Source: Leptolyngbya sp. NIES-2104
GTDB lineage: Bacteria; Cyanobacteriota; Cyanobacteriia; Leptolyngbyales; Leptolyngbyaceae
Length of the DNA stretch: 64,000 nucleotides
NCBI RefSeq assembly: GCF_001485215.1
Contig: NZ_BBWW01000001.1
Location: 1,798,001-1,862,000 of the forward strand
Direction of reading: 5' to 3'
This document shows, one piece after another, positions 8,697 to 17,883 of the stretch (positions are counted from its first letter, which is position 1; each line of letters starts with the position of its first letter). The notes beneath the pieces are model-generated. The model did no database searches. It worked only from the letters and a program-made list of their open reading frames with translations, and was not told where the DNA came from. Both the position numbers and the translations under genes were made by a program.

Positions 8697-9236
8697 ATGG
8701 ACAGTCCCCTTATCGGTAAATATGCACCTGACTTTGAGATTCCTGGTGCAGATGGAGCGATTCACCACTTAGCGCGATATTTGGAGCGTCATCGAGCGAT
8801 CGCAGTGGTTTTTATGTGTAATCACTGTCCGTATGTGAAGCTGTATCTCGATCGCTTAAAGCAACTTCAAACTGAATTGCAATCTCAAGGTATGACGCTC
8901 ATCGGGATCAATCCAAACGATGAAAAGCAGTTTCCTGAAGATTCTTACGAAAAGATGCAGTCTTTTGTCACAGAGCATCAATTGAATTTTCTATACCTGC
9001 GCGACATGAATCAGGATGTGGCGCATTCGTTTAATGCAGAGAAAACGCCGCATGTGTTTCTGTTAGATCAAAAAGGAATTGTGCAGTATGCAGGTGCGAT
9101 CGATGACAATGCTCAAGATGCAACTGCGGTAAAGACGCCGTATTTGAAAAATGCGATCGCGGCTCTTTTGAATGATGACGCGATCGCACCTGTTTCGACG
9201 GCTCCGGTGGGTTGTTCGATCAAGTGGCGCGATTAG
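8697..9236 (+). CDS. Thioredoxin-fold redox protein (AhpC/TSA-like)
   Basis: This 179-aa protein belongs to the peroxiredoxin-like group with a CxxC centre. The redox motif is FMCNHCPYVK near residue 40, placed after VVFMC like the thioredoxin active site. The cis-Pro region is AEKTPHVFLLDQKG. No signal peptide is present, so it is cytoplasmic. ATG 8697 is chosen; an in-frame TTG three codons upstream is the alternative. Homologues in many cyanobacteria are annotated as thioredoxin family or AhpC/TSA proteins, without a proven substrate. It converges with txlA, overlapping by four bases. Confidence 0.88.
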   Translation: MDSPLIGKYAPDFEIPGADGAIHHLARYLERHRAIAVVFMCNHCPYVKLYLDRLKQLQTELQSQGMTLIGINPNDEKQFPEDSYEKMQSFVTEHQLNFLYLRDMNQDVAHSFNAEKTPHVFLLDQKGIVQYAGAIDDNAQDATAVKTPYLKNAIAALLNDDAIAPVSTAPVGCSIKWRD

Positions 9237-9793
9237 GATTTTTCCACGACTTGGCTACCGTGACCACGTGGATCACCTGGATTAGCGCTGACGGGTGCAG
9301 AGAATTCTGAAGTTTGCCCGATGCTTTGGGCGTGAGGCAGATTCGAGCCAGTCGATAACGCGATGAGATTGTCTTCGACGATCGATTTCGGTTGTTCGCC
9401 GATTGCTTGAGCGATCGCATTGCCTTTTTGATCCATGTAGACAAAGTGAGGAATGCCATCGACGCGGTAATGAAGGATTTCAGGCAGCCACTTCTCGTTA
9501 TCGACATTCAGCATAACGAAATTAACGCGATCGCCGTAGCTATCTTTGAGCGATTTTAACTCTGGAGCCATTGCCTGACAGCTTGTACACCAATTTGCAT
9601 AAAACTCCATCAGCGTCGGTTTGCCGTTCGTGAGTGCGACTTCTAAAGGAGTCGAAGCGGCGGACATTTCATTAAGGGAAACGCCTGTGTTTTGTGTGCG
9701 GAGTCCGAGCGCCATCGCGACCGAAAGCGCGATCGCGGCTAGGACAATGAGGAAGTTGCGGATACGCGCCGCAGTCGGGGTTGAAGTTTCCAT
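9233..9793 (-). CDS. txlA: Membrane-anchored thioredoxin TxlA
   Basis: This 186-aa thioredoxin has an N-terminal membrane anchor (residues 13-30, FLIVLAAIALSVAMALGL). The thioredoxin domain has the active site YANWCTSCQAM and cis-Pro GIPHFVYMD. This matches the cyanobacterial TxlA family, homologous to plant HCF164, which works at the thylakoid lumen side in cytochrome b6f and redox assembly. The tail is unstructured (SANPGDPRGHGSQ). It lies 23 bases downstream of the HAD phosphatase on the same strand, so they may share a transcript. Confidence 0.93.
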   Translation of the reverse strand: METSTPTAARIRNFLIVLAAIALSVAMALGLRTQNTGVSLNEMSAASTPLEVALTNGKPTLMEFYANWCTSCQAMAPELKSLKDSYGDRVNFVMLNVDNEKWLPEILHYRVDGIPHFVYMDQKGNAIAQAIGEQPKSIVEDNLIALSTGSNLPHAQSIGQTSEFSAPVSANPGDPRGHGSQVVEKS

Positions 9794-9816
9794 AGTGCAT
9801 TCGTGTCTTGCCTCTT

Positions 9817-10557
9817 CTAGAGTACCGCGTCTACGAATTCACAGAATCCCAGACCTTCAGGTTGAGTTGTAATGTAGGTGGGTAAATGTTCTAGCTGTGT
9901 TTGATAGTGCTGAATGTTGGCAACGCCGATCGACATGGGAAATTGTCCAAACAAGCTTTCATCATTTGGGCTATCTCCGACCGTTGCGATTTGCTCTAGT
10001 GTGTATTGTGGAAAGTGCTTTTCTAGAACCTGCAATAGTCCTTGTGCTTTGTCTTGATTTGCTAATTTAATATGACATTGAACATTGCTATAAGTGAAGC
10101 CAAAGTCGTTATTCTGACAGAGTGAGTTTAGTCGTTTTAGGTCTTCGAGATTCAATCCAGACACATCAAAAGTCCAATCCGTTAAGCGAAAAGCGTTGTC
10201 ATTCGATTCTTGAATTTTTGGGAAGAACGATCGCAATTCCAAAAACATTTCTGCTAATCTTTGACGATGCAATTTGATATCAGAAATGGGCACTAATAAC
10301 TCCTGAGTTTCGCCTTGATAAAACAATCCGCCATTTTCCGCGATCGCACCCACGATCGGTAAATAATTCACCAGTCCGCTCACCCATCCGGCAGATCTTC
10401 CGGTCACGATCAAGACTGAAATTCCGGCTTGATTTAATCGATCGAATGCTTGTAATAATTGAGGCGTGAATTTTTGATCGATCGTCAAGGTTCCATCCAT
10501 ATCGGTCGCGATCAATCGGATGGAATTCAAATTAGCAGCACGGTTTAGCGGTTTCAT
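9817..10557 (-). CDS. HAD-IIB (Cof-type) phosphatase
   Basis: This 246-aa hydrolase of the haloacid dehalogenase superfamily has motif I DMDGTLTID, motif II VLIVTGRSAGW and motif IV VGDSPNDESLFGQF. The cap between motifs II and III is of the Cof type, used on small phosphorylated metabolites such as sugar phosphates. The C-terminus contains GVANIQHYQTQLEHLPTYI, typical of these enzymes. The substrate is not predictable. The start at 10557 puts motif I at residue 18, as expected. Confidence 0.9.
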   Translation of the reverse strand: MKPLNRAANLNSIRLIATDMDGTLTIDQKFTPQLLQAFDRLNQAGISVLIVTGRSAGWVSGLVNYLPIVGAIAENGGLFYQGETQELLVPISDIKLHRQRLAEMFLELRSFFPKIQESNDNAFRLTDWTFDVSGLNLEDLKRLNSLCQNNDFGFTYSNVQCHIKLANQDKAQGLLQVLEKHFPQYTLEQIATVGDSPNDESLFGQFPMSIGVANIQHYQTQLEHLPTYITTQPEGLGFCEFVDAVL

Positions 10558-10639
10558 CTTTTTGCAAAAATCACTGAGTCAATTCATTGTTTCATCTGGG
10601 CATTCTGAAAGCGAACGATCTTCGCTCTGAGAAAGTCAT

Positions 10640-11410
10640 ATGTTGCTTCAGATAGTTTCCCCCCTACTGGCTCAAGCTGCCAAACCCGTTAAGACTCAAC
10701 CTGCATCCAGACCGCCAGCGCAAGCGGGTAGCAATATCTGGATGATGACTTCGGGCGGACTTTTCTTGCTGCTCGTGGTTCTGGGTGTTTTCTCGACGCT
10801 CCAAGCCAACAAGCTGAAAAAACAAGTGAAATTTGAAGTGCTGAAGAATCGGGAATATCAGAAAAAACTCAAATATGCCGTGGAAACGATCGGGAAAATG
10901 GAGCGCAACCCTGATTTGATTCACTCGCGGGAATTTAACTTAGATTATTTGCGGATGCGGATGGCGGAAGAAGTGTTTCACTTCGCGATCGTCAATCAAA
11001 TCAAAATCAAAGTCAAAGATAAAATCACGCTGGCATTACGTCCGACTCAGGCAAATCAGGGCGAAATCGGCATTGCCAGCACAGGTCGCCAAGTCGATGA
11101 AATCTTTGATGTGCTGTATAAAACGGGTGAAACGGCACAATCGACGAGAGTTCTTTTTCGGATTCAAATCAAGATTCTCAAGCTTCCGACTCAGCCTACT
11201 TCGGTGACGATTAATCAAATTATTGATTGTTTTGAAACTTTCTTGAGTCCGACTCACGAGAATGATACTTGGCAGCCTGCAATTCAAGGCAGAATCGCGA
11301 ATATGCGCTGGGATCAGAACGCGAAACCAACCCCATTATTGGTGTTAGAGCAAACGCAAGAAGGATCAAATGTGACCTTTAGAACGAATCGAATGGCGAA
11401 TAAATCCTAG
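10640..11410 (+). CDS. Conserved cyanobacterial membrane protein
   Basis: I do not recognise a named family for this 256-aa protein. After an Ala/Pro-rich N-terminus, one membrane helix spans about residues 35-54 (MTSGGLFLLLVVLGVF). A basic helical region (KKQVKFEVLKNREYQKKLKY) follows, then a soluble beta-rich domain. It looks like a single-pass protein with a large domain on one side of the membrane. It is divergent from the HAD gene and converges with the molybdoenzyme gene, overlapping it by four bases. Confidence 0.75.
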   Translation: MLLQIVSPLLAQAAKPVKTQPASRPPAQAGSNIWMMTSGGLFLLLVVLGVFSTLQANKLKKQVKFEVLKNREYQKKLKYAVETIGKMERNPDLIHSREFNLDYLRMRMAEEVFHFAIVNQIKIKVKDKITLALRPTQANQGEIGIASTGRQVDEIFDVLYKTGETAQSTRVLFRIQIKILKLPTQPTSVTINQIIDCFETFLSPTHENDTWQPAIQGRIANMRWDQNAKPTPLLVLEQTQEGSNVTFRTNRMANKS

Positions 11411-12441
11411 CCTTCTAGTGTTGCCTGAATGCGTAAAATTCCAGAGCTGCCGTCTCGATCGTTGGAATCGTCGATCGCTTGCTGTTGCCGTCCTGAAGTG
11501 GCTCGTGCCATTAGCGAATATTTTCCAGCCCGATCCGGTTTCCAGAGATGCCGCCACAGTGTCCATTCATGCGGCGATTCAGGGCGATTCTGTTCTGCTG
11601 TTTGCCACGTTGAACCGTTATCAGTGCTGATTTGAATGGTTTTGATTAACGTTGATCGATCTAACGCCATTCCTGCAAGTAAAACACCTTGTTCCCACGT
11701 ATCACGCGTCAAAGTCACCTGATGCCGCTTATTCCACACTCTCGTATCTTGCACTTGTCGCATCAGGGAATGGGTCGGAATCTCTGCGGTATTTGACCAA
11801 CCTAGATTCTCCCACAGTCCGGTTTTGCGTTTCGCGATCGCGTCAATGCCGACAATCCATTTCGGTTGCTTTTGCCCAAAATGTCCTGGAATTAAGATTC
11901 TCACTGGATAGCCGTGTTCAGGCGTGAGCGGCTTCCCATTCATTTGATGCACCAATCGCACCTCTGGGCGCAGCAATTCTGCTACGGGTAACGTCGTTTC
12001 GTACCAGTCAGCGCCTTTCATTGAAAACTCGATCGCGTTCGGTTTCACTCCTGCTTTTTTCAAGAACGGTAAAATCGGAGTCCCCGTCCATTGAGCATTG
12101 CCGATTAAATTCCCGCCTGCTGGATTCCCGATACATTCCATCGTGAGATAAAACTCTTCCTGCGGTGCATTGAGAATGTCTTGCAGCGTTAGCTCGATCG
12201 ATTGATTCACTTCACCACCGATCTTGAGCCGCCATTTTTCTGCATTCACTTGAGACGGCAGAGCATAAGACTGCACGTAAAACTCACCCAGCGGCGTGAT
12301 CAAATGATCAGGAATCGGTGCATTCGGATCAAGTGAGAATAAAAGATCTTTGGGTTGCGATCGGCATCCACCTAAAACGCTTGCTGCAATCAAGCCGCCT
12401 GATGTCTGACCGAGTAATTTCAGAAGTTCTCGACGGTTCAC
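11407..12441 (-). CDS. Molybdopterin-dependent oxidoreductase, sulfite oxidase-like
   Basis: This exported 344-aa enzyme has a twin-arginine-like signal at its start (NRRELLKLLGQTSGGLIAAS followed by a VLGGC lipobox-like Cys). The molybdopterin domain covers about residues 60-210, with the conserved molybdenum Cys in YLTMECIGNPAGG and the motif HGYPVRILIPGHFGQKQPKW. A C-terminal dimerisation domain follows (IKTIQISTDNGSTW, WTLWRHLWKP). The family oxidises sulfite or reduces related substrates. I chose the GTG at 12441 because it places the RR motif at the N-terminus; the frame is open to a TTG at 12513. Substrate unknown. Confidence 0.88.
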   Translation of the reverse strand: MNRRELLKLLGQTSGGLIAASVLGGCRSQPKDLLFSLDPNAPIPDHLITPLGEFYVQSYALPSQVNAEKWRLKIGGEVNQSIELTLQDILNAPQEEFYLTMECIGNPAGGNLIGNAQWTGTPILPFLKKAGVKPNAIEFSMKGADWYETTLPVAELLRPEVRLVHQMNGKPLTPEHGYPVRILIPGHFGQKQPKWIVGIDAIAKRKTGLWENLGWSNTAEIPTHSLMRQVQDTRVWNKRHQVTLTRDTWEQGVLLAGMALDRSTLIKTIQISTDNGSTWQTAEQNRPESPHEWTLWRHLWKPDRAGKYSLMARATSGRQQQAIDDSNDRDGSSGILRIQATLEG

Positions 12442-12523
12442 GAGGAATTTAATGATCGTTACATTGAGATTATACCGAGTTGAAGCTTCCCGCTGAGTGT
12501 CAAGAAGCTCCAACTCTCGAATG

Positions 12524-13471
12524 CTAAGCCTGAATAATGAAATCTGCGATTGACAAGGGTGAACTTAATGAAGTTCCGAAGAGGGCAAATTGTCCACCAG
12601 AGCCAAATCCTGCTAGGCTGCCATTCTGGTTGTAGAACAAGCGACGAGCCGAGGAATTGTAGACGATCGTGGCGCTACTCGTTGCGGCTGCCGTATCCGT
12701 TGTCACAGTTGCAAAATCCCCCACTACATTAAATCCGTTCCCTGCTCCACTTCTGAGTGCGGTAAATGTGGTTTTGTCTAAAACAATTTTGTCTGTTCCA
12801 ACCGTAAAACCCTGAATGATATCAACCTCGATCGTGCTTGCATTAAAGACAGCATTCGTATCAAAAACAAAGCGATCGCTGCCATCTCCACCATTCAGCG
12901 TATCGGTTCCCAACCCACCGTTCAGAATGTCGTTGCCTGCGCGTCCAGTCAAGCTGTCATTTCCTAAACCACCGAGTAACGTATCTGCATAATTACCGCC
13001 ACTGATATTATCGTTTCCTTCACGTCCATCAAGGAATACAGCTCTCGTTGCAAGAGAACCAGTAATGCTATTGTCTAAGACGTTACCAATCCCGCCATCA
13101 CCATCTCGTAGCAGTAGGTTTTCAACATTTGCTGGCAATGTATAAATGCCTTGAAAGCCGTACCAAAGTTCAACGATGTCTCGAATGCCCTCGTTAGCGT
13201 ATTCGGTGACAATATCGTTAAACTCACGAACCCAATACGTATCTTCTCCCTTGCCGCCAAATAAGCGATCGATGGCTCCATCGACGTTTCCAGAGCGTAA
13301 ACTATCGTCTCCGTCGCCGCCGTATAGAGTGTCACTGCCCGCAAGCCCAATTAGAACATCGTTGCCCCCGAATCCATACATCACATCATTCGTCGGTTGA
13401 GTGCCTCCTCCACCAAAGAGATTATCGCCATAAAACACGTCTGAACTTGATGTACCGTTATAGACTGCCAT
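12524..13471 (-). CDS. RTX-type calcium-binding protein
   Basis: This 315-aa protein is built of glycine/aspartate nonapeptides: GFGGNDVLIGLAGSDTLYGG, then a spacer, then a second block GGLGNDSLTGRAGNDILNGG. The C-terminal segment (DIIQGFTVGTDKIVLDK) resembles the end domain of cyanobacterial hemolysin-type proteins exported by type I systems. No signal peptide is present. The start at 13471 is fixed by a good ribosome site (AGGAG) ten bases upstream; the frame is open further but without one. No ABC exporter gene is nearby. A structural or adhesive role is more likely than toxicity, but that is inference. Confidence 0.9.
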   Translation of the reverse strand: MAVYNGTSSSDVFYGDNLFGGGGTQPTNDVMYGFGGNDVLIGLAGSDTLYGGDGDDSLRSGNVDGAIDRLFGGKGEDTYWVREFNDIVTEYANEGIRDIVELWYGFQGIYTLPANVENLLLRDGDGGIGNVLDNSITGSLATRAVFLDGREGNDNISGGNYADTLLGGLGNDSLTGRAGNDILNGGLGTDTLNGGDGSDRFVFDTNAVFNASTIEVDIIQGFTVGTDKIVLDKTTFTALRSGAGNGFNVVGDFATVTTDTAAATSSATIVYNSSARRLFYNQNGSLAGFGSGGQFALFGTSLSSPLSIADFIIQA

Positions 13472-13749
13472 GATAACTGTCTCCTGAAATTCTGATGCTG
13501 TGTGACATCTACTACTAAAGAATGTCAGTAAAATTATAGAGGAAGGCAATGGATTAAAAATTAAGCAAAAATAAATAATCCGAATGGATTCCTCAAAAGC
13601 GCAGCAATTATTTCGTTAAAACGAGAAAAATGAAGCCCTAAATCTAAAAACTTGAACAGGGTGCGACAGAACAAAAAGCGTCTAAGTGTTTTCGCTCAAA
13701 CTAAAAACCAGTGATAGAGTTGATTAGCGTTATTACCGTTCACCGCGTT

Positions 13750-15216
13750 ATGGGTTTACCGCTTCCTGATGGCACGATCGTTCAAAATCGCTACCGGATT
13801 CTGCGAGTCCTGGGGCAAGGCGGCTTTGGGCGGACGTACTTGGCACAAGACACGAATCGCTTTAATGAAGTTTGCGTTCTTAAGGAATTTGAGCCGCGAT
13901 CGCAAGGGTCAAAACATGCTCAGAAAGCGGAAGAACTCTTTACACGCGAAGCGAAAGTGCTTCATCAACTCCAGCATCCTCAGATTCCCCAGTTTCGCGA
14001 ACTGTTTCAGGTGAAAACGCAGAATCGCGAATTGCTGTTCCTCGTGCAAGACTATGTGGAAGGTCAAACGTATGAGGAATTGTTGAACGATCGAGCCAAA
14101 CAAAATCTCACGTTCAGCGAACAGGAAGCCGTTCAGCTTCTCCAGCAGCTTTTACCCGTGCTGGAATACATTCATCGATCGGGAATTGTTCACCGCGATA
14201 TTTCTCCGGATAACATTATCCTCCGAGAGCGGGATCAAAAGCCTGTTTTGATCGATTTTGGAGTGGTAAAAGCGGCAGCGACTCAAGCGGTTCATTCGGC
14301 TCAAACGCTAGTTGGAAAGCCGGGATACGCCCCGATCGAACAACTCCACAAAGGTAAAGCAGAACCGAGTAGTGATCTCTATGCGTTGGCAGTCACAATC
14401 ATTGTTCTCTTAACCGGACGAGAAGCACAATCCCTGTTTGATCCGCGTACACTCAATTGTGAATGGAAGCAATACGCGAGAACTTCTCCATTGTTTGCTC
14501 AAGTGATCGATCGCATGTTGAGTAATCGACCGAGCGATCGTTATCCTTCCGCTCAAGCTGTTTTAGATGCTTTATCAATGGTGTCTCCGGTCGTCACGGT
14601 ACAATCCACACCTCCAAAACTGGTATCTCAATCGAGTACGCAAGCCGGAACAGTTGCACTAGCGGGAAAACGGCGATATCGATCGGCGATCGCAACGACT
14701 GGAACTTATCCGCGTCCTTGGTTTGAGGCGGCGTTTGATCTGCCATTAGCTTTAATCAATGGAACCTACAAAGCACTGAAATCTGTATTCCGTCTCATGT
14801 TTGGGATTGTGCGATTTACAGTGTTTGGAATTTCTAAGCTGGTTCTGAAAATATTGTTCTGGATTTTAGCGATCGTCAGTCTGATCTGGCTCGTACCGCA
14901 GGTTTTCCCTTATGTAGCGCGATCGATTCCAAGTCTGCCAAGTCTGCCAAGTCTTGATAAGGTTGTACCAAAACCGCAGACGGCTCAAGCAATTGACTAT
15001 GAAGCAGAATGTCGAAAGCTAGGAATCGATTACAGTCAGTTTATTGCTGAAGTTAACGATCGCTTTTATCGAAAATATCCCGATCGACGGGGTCGTCCAT
15101 TAAGTCAAAGTCAAGCGGATGAAAGATTGCGGAGTGAATGGCATCGAATGGCTCAGAATTTGCTCGATCAAAAAGCAGCGGAACGTCGATCGCAGCGCAA
15201 AGTAGCAGAATTTTAA
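13750..15216 (+). CDS. Serine/threonine protein kinase with C-terminal membrane segment
   Basis: This is a 488-aa PknB-type kinase. The Gly loop is LGQGGFGRTYLAQD, the catalytic Lys is in VCVLKEFEPRSQG, the catalytic loop is HRDISPDNII and the metal loop is LIDFGVVKAAA, so it should be active. The kinase domain ends near residue 275. A membrane region (about residues 345-390, FGISKLVLKILFWILAIVSL) separates it from a short SLPSLPSL repeat and a helical C-terminal domain. The start GTG 13711 is also possible. Such kinases with the GxxLxxRYRI opening are abundant in filamentous cyanobacteria. Compare the pseudokinase at 55043. Confidence 0.93.
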   Translation: MGLPLPDGTIVQNRYRILRVLGQGGFGRTYLAQDTNRFNEVCVLKEFEPRSQGSKHAQKAEELFTREAKVLHQLQHPQIPQFRELFQVKTQNRELLFLVQDYVEGQTYEELLNDRAKQNLTFSEQEAVQLLQQLLPVLEYIHRSGIVHRDISPDNIILRERDQKPVLIDFGVVKAAATQAVHSAQTLVGKPGYAPIEQLHKGKAEPSSDLYALAVTIIVLLTGREAQSLFDPRTLNCEWKQYARTSPLFAQVIDRMLSNRPSDRYPSAQAVLDALSMVSPVVTVQSTPPKLVSQSSTQAGTVALAGKRRYRSAIATTGTYPRPWFEAAFDLPLALINGTYKALKSVFRLMFGIVRFTVFGISKLVLKILFWILAIVSLIWLVPQVFPYVARSIPSLPSLPSLDKVVPKPQTAQAIDYEAECRKLGIDYSQFIAEVNDRFYRKYPDRRGRPLSQSQADERLRSEWHRMAQNLLDQKAAERRSQRKVAEF

Positions 15217-15275
15217 ATCGCTTATTCTAATCGTTCTGATACTCAATTGGTTTTAGGTGCCACAGATTTTGGTAG

Positions 15276-15311
15276 CCCCCTAAATCCCCCAATTTTCGGG
15301 GATTTAGGGGG
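15276..15311. repeat. GC-rich hairpin repeat, CCCCCTAAATCCCC type
   Basis: Fourteen base pairs (CCCCCTAAATCCCC with its complement) around a short AT loop. It lies between the convergent ends of the kinase and glmM. This sequence type is a familiar dispersed repeat in cyanobacteria. It could stop transcription from either side, though no long T run follows. Confidence 0.8.
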
Positions 15312-15360
15312 CAGAAGCCGTCACCACCGAAGCGAGACAATCCATTGAATTCACGTTAAA

Positions 15361-16815
15361 CTAGCTCAAATGTTTCTCCACGGTCAAATGCTGCTGAACC
15401 GTCGAAACCAGTTGCTCAGTCCAGTAAGTCGCTAACTCTGAACTTTCTGCCTCAACCATCACCCGGATTACAGGCTCCGTTCCCGATGCTCGAACCAGAA
15501 TCCGTCCCTGATTGCCCATTGCAGATTCCGCTTCGGCGATCGCACGTTGTACCGCTTGATTCTTCTGCCAGTTCATTCGCAGCGCTCGATCTTCAACCCG
15601 CACATTTCGCAGCAGTTGCGGATAGGTTTTGAAACTCCGATCGACGAGTTCCGAGAGCGAAACGTTCGATCGCGCAATCAAAGCCGCCAAATGCAACGCC
15701 GTCAATAATCCATCGCCACTCACACTATGCTGAGGACAAAGAATATGCCCGGATTGTTCACCACCTAGAGCCGCACCGCGCTTGATCATTTCAGCGTGAA
15801 CATATTGATCGCCCACTGCCGCCCGAATGAGTGTTCCGCCCAATTTTTCCCAGGCGCGTTCAAACCCCAGATTTGACATCACGGTTGCCACGATCGTCGC
15901 TTCTGGTAGTTGACTCTGTTTTAAGAGGTGCTGACCCCAGAGATAGAGAATGTAGTCACCGTCAACCGTTCGACCTTGAGAATCTACGGCTAAAACGCGA
16001 TCGGCATCGCCATCAAACGCAAATCCGACATCAGCGGAATGTTCTTTTACCGCAGCTTTGAGCAGGTTCAGATGCGTTGAACCGCAGTTGACATTAATGC
16101 GATCGCCATCGGGAATGTCATGCAGTGCAATCACATCTGCACCTAGTGAGCGAAAAACTTCAGTTGCCGATCGAGTTGCCGCACCCCAAGCCAAGTCTAA
16201 AACGACTCGTAATCCGGCTAACGGTTGCTCGGATGGAGTCATCAACGGTTTGCGAATCGCCTCGATGTATTCATTGATTAATTCTGGACGATAAAAATGC
16301 TTGCCCCACTGATGCGAAATCGTTGCGATCTTGCTTTCACCACGCAAGCCTGCTTCGATCTGCTGTTGAAGTTCTGGAGCCAGCTTTGAGCCGTCGGAAT
16401 TGAAGAATTTGATGCCGTTATCTTCGGGTGGGTTGTGACTGGCAGACACCATCACACCGCCGATCGCTTCACTGTAATGTGTCAAATGCGCCACCACAGG
16501 AGTCGGACACAATCCCAAATCCCAAACTTCAATCCCCGCAGCGGTCAAACCCGCCGAAAGTGCCATTGCCAGCATATTACTGGAATTGCGCGAATCCTGA
16601 CCAATGACGACAGGTGCCCGATGTCCGGCTCCCAAAACTTGACCCGCCCAATAGCCAATTTGCATTGCCAGCGGTGCAGTTAACAGTTCACCCGCTTTTC
16701 CGCGAATGCCATCGGTTCCAAAAAGTGCCGATTCGGGCAACGGGAGTGCATCCCAGTGATGCAGTTGGGGACGCAACGAAACACGGCTTAGCGATTCAGC
16801 CTTTAATGACACCAT
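15361..16815 (-). CDS. glmM: Phosphoglucosamine mutase GlmM
   Basis: This 484-aa enzyme converts glucosamine-6-phosphate to glucosamine-1-phosphate for peptidoglycan precursor synthesis. Motifs: N-terminal [16 protein letters not shown], phosphoserine loop [17 protein letters not shown], metal loop [14 protein letters not shown], sugar loop GGEQSGHI and phosphate-binding [14 protein letters not shown]. The length is slightly above E. coli GlmM (445) because of an N-terminal extension of about 30 residues, which is common in cyanobacteria. It stands alone on the minus strand. Confidence 0.96.
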   Translation of the reverse strand: MVSLKAESLSRVSLRPQLHHWDALPLPESALFGTDGIRGKAGELLTAPLAMQIGYWAGQVLGAGHRAPVVIGQDSRNSSNMLAMALSAGLTAAGIEVWDLGLCPTPVVAHLTHYSEAIGGVMVSASHNPPEDNGIKFFNSDGSKLAPELQQQIEAGLRGESKIATISHQWGKHFYRPELINEYIEAIRKPLMTPSEQPLAGLRVVLDLAWGAATRSATEVFRSLGADVIALHDIPDGDRINVNCGSTHLNLLKAAVKEHSADVGFAFDGDADRVLAVDSQGRTVDGDYILYLWGQHLLKQSQLPEATIVATVMSNLGFERAWEKLGGTLIRAAVGDQYVHAEMIKRGAALGGEQSGHILCPQHSVSGDGLLTALHLAALIARSNVSLSELVDRSFKTYPQLLRNVRVEDRALRMNWQKNQAVQRAIAEAESAMGNQGRILVRASGTEPVIRVMVEAESSELATYWTEQLVSTVQQHLTVEKHLS

Positions 16816-16902
16816 AAATTGTTCACATCCTCACACAGTTAACGGATTCGATCGCACCCTTGCAGTCTATCGTGACCGTCTCATTTCCTCTAGATGCGTT
16901 AG

Positions 16903-17202
16903 TTACACTCCGACTGCATCCAGAAGCCGCCCAAACGCCTCCCAACTCAATCCTTGCTCTACATAGCGCGGTGAATTTGGGTTGTAGGGACTTTCTAATC
17001 GATCGATCGAGTGCACGATCGCATGATCCGGAAGCACAGGCACATCCGGATCGAATGAAGTGGGATTCATCAGCGAACTGGAAAATCCCTTAAAGATTGC
17101 CACTTGATCCGGTTGTCCATCAATCTCGATCGACAACAGCAAAACTTCATTCGGACACTTGATCGTGTATTGTTCTAGGCGCTGCCCAATTGATTTGCTC
17201 AT
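16903..17202 (-). CDS. Small conserved protein, DUF7734-like
   Basis: This 99-aa soluble protein belongs to a family found across cyanobacteria and plastids that I believe is DUF7734. Conserved blocks are LLLSIEIDGQPDQVAIFKGF, SSSLMNPTSFDPDVPVLP and SIDRLESPYNPNSPRYVEQG. No catalytic motif is visible. It lies 18 bases downstream of the DUF3177 gene on the same strand, so they likely share a transcript. Function unknown. Confidence 0.85.
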   Translation of the reverse strand: MSKSIGQRLEQYTIKCPNEVLLLSIEIDGQPDQVAIFKGFSSSLMNPTSFDPDVPVLPDHAIVHSIDRLESPYNPNSPRYVEQGLSWEAFGRLLDAVGV

Positions 17203-17220
17203 GAAGGTCTAAAAGAATAC

Positions 17221-17826
17221 TTAATTTTCCATTGCAGAACGCTTGCGCTTCCCTAACCGGAAGAAAACGAAGTAGCCCAAATACAGCACGTAAATCACTA
17301 ATCCTAGGATGCCAAAGAATCCGAGCACAAAGGGTCTGACTCCAGAGTGAAAATATTCGCGGAACAGAAACGGCGGATCAAGCCATACGCGACAACTCGC
17401 ATCGTTCAAAATTTGCTGACTCGCAAGCGTGGCGCAACGTAATACCGGAATTTGTCCGATCGCACCGATCGCGCAGTAAATTGACACTGCCCAACGCCAA
17501 GAAACAAGCGCGAGTTTCAATGAATTGGCGGGAGAGTCGCGAATTTCTTCATTCAAATCGACCCAGTACCACAGCCCGATCGGAATCAGGATTCGTGCTA
17601 ACCAACCGGAGACAAAGCCGATCGGTAATACGCCGATCAGTAGATACACGGTAATCGCCAGCAAACTTGCAACGCGCCAATAAATCAGGAGCAATTTTTG
17701 GATGGCTTCAGCGCGTTCGACGGTTGCCCAGATCAGTAAGCCAAGCGGCAGAATGACAGTAAACAAGACTGCCAATCGGTAATCTGTCCAGACGATTGAA
17801 GATAACCAGGCGGGAACGTCTTGCAT
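17221..17826 (-). CDS. DUF3177 membrane protein
   Basis: This 201-aa integral membrane protein resembles the cyanobacterial DUF3177 family. It has about four hydrophobic segments: residues 15-33 (LAVLFTVILPLGLLIW), 45-75, 105-125 and 165-190. The diagnostic segments are SIVWTDYRLAVLF and RILIPIGLWYWVDLNEEI. A basic C-terminus (RLGKRKRSAMEN) follows. Function unknown; homologues occur in almost all cyanobacteria, which suggests a photosynthetic or envelope role. Confidence 0.88.
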   Translation of the reverse strand: MQDVPAWLSSIVWTDYRLAVLFTVILPLGLLIWATVERAEAIQKLLLIYWRVASLLAITVYLLIGVLPIGFVSGWLARILIPIGLWYWVDLNEEIRDSPANSLKLALVSWRWAVSIYCAIGAIGQIPVLRCATLASQQILNDASCRVWLDPPFLFREYFHSGVRPFVLGFFGILGLVIYVLYLGYFVFFRLGKRKRSAMEN

Positions 17827-17883
17827 AACTCAAACTATAAAACGGGGTTTAGCTCCATCAGTATATAGAGGAAATCTAAAGTT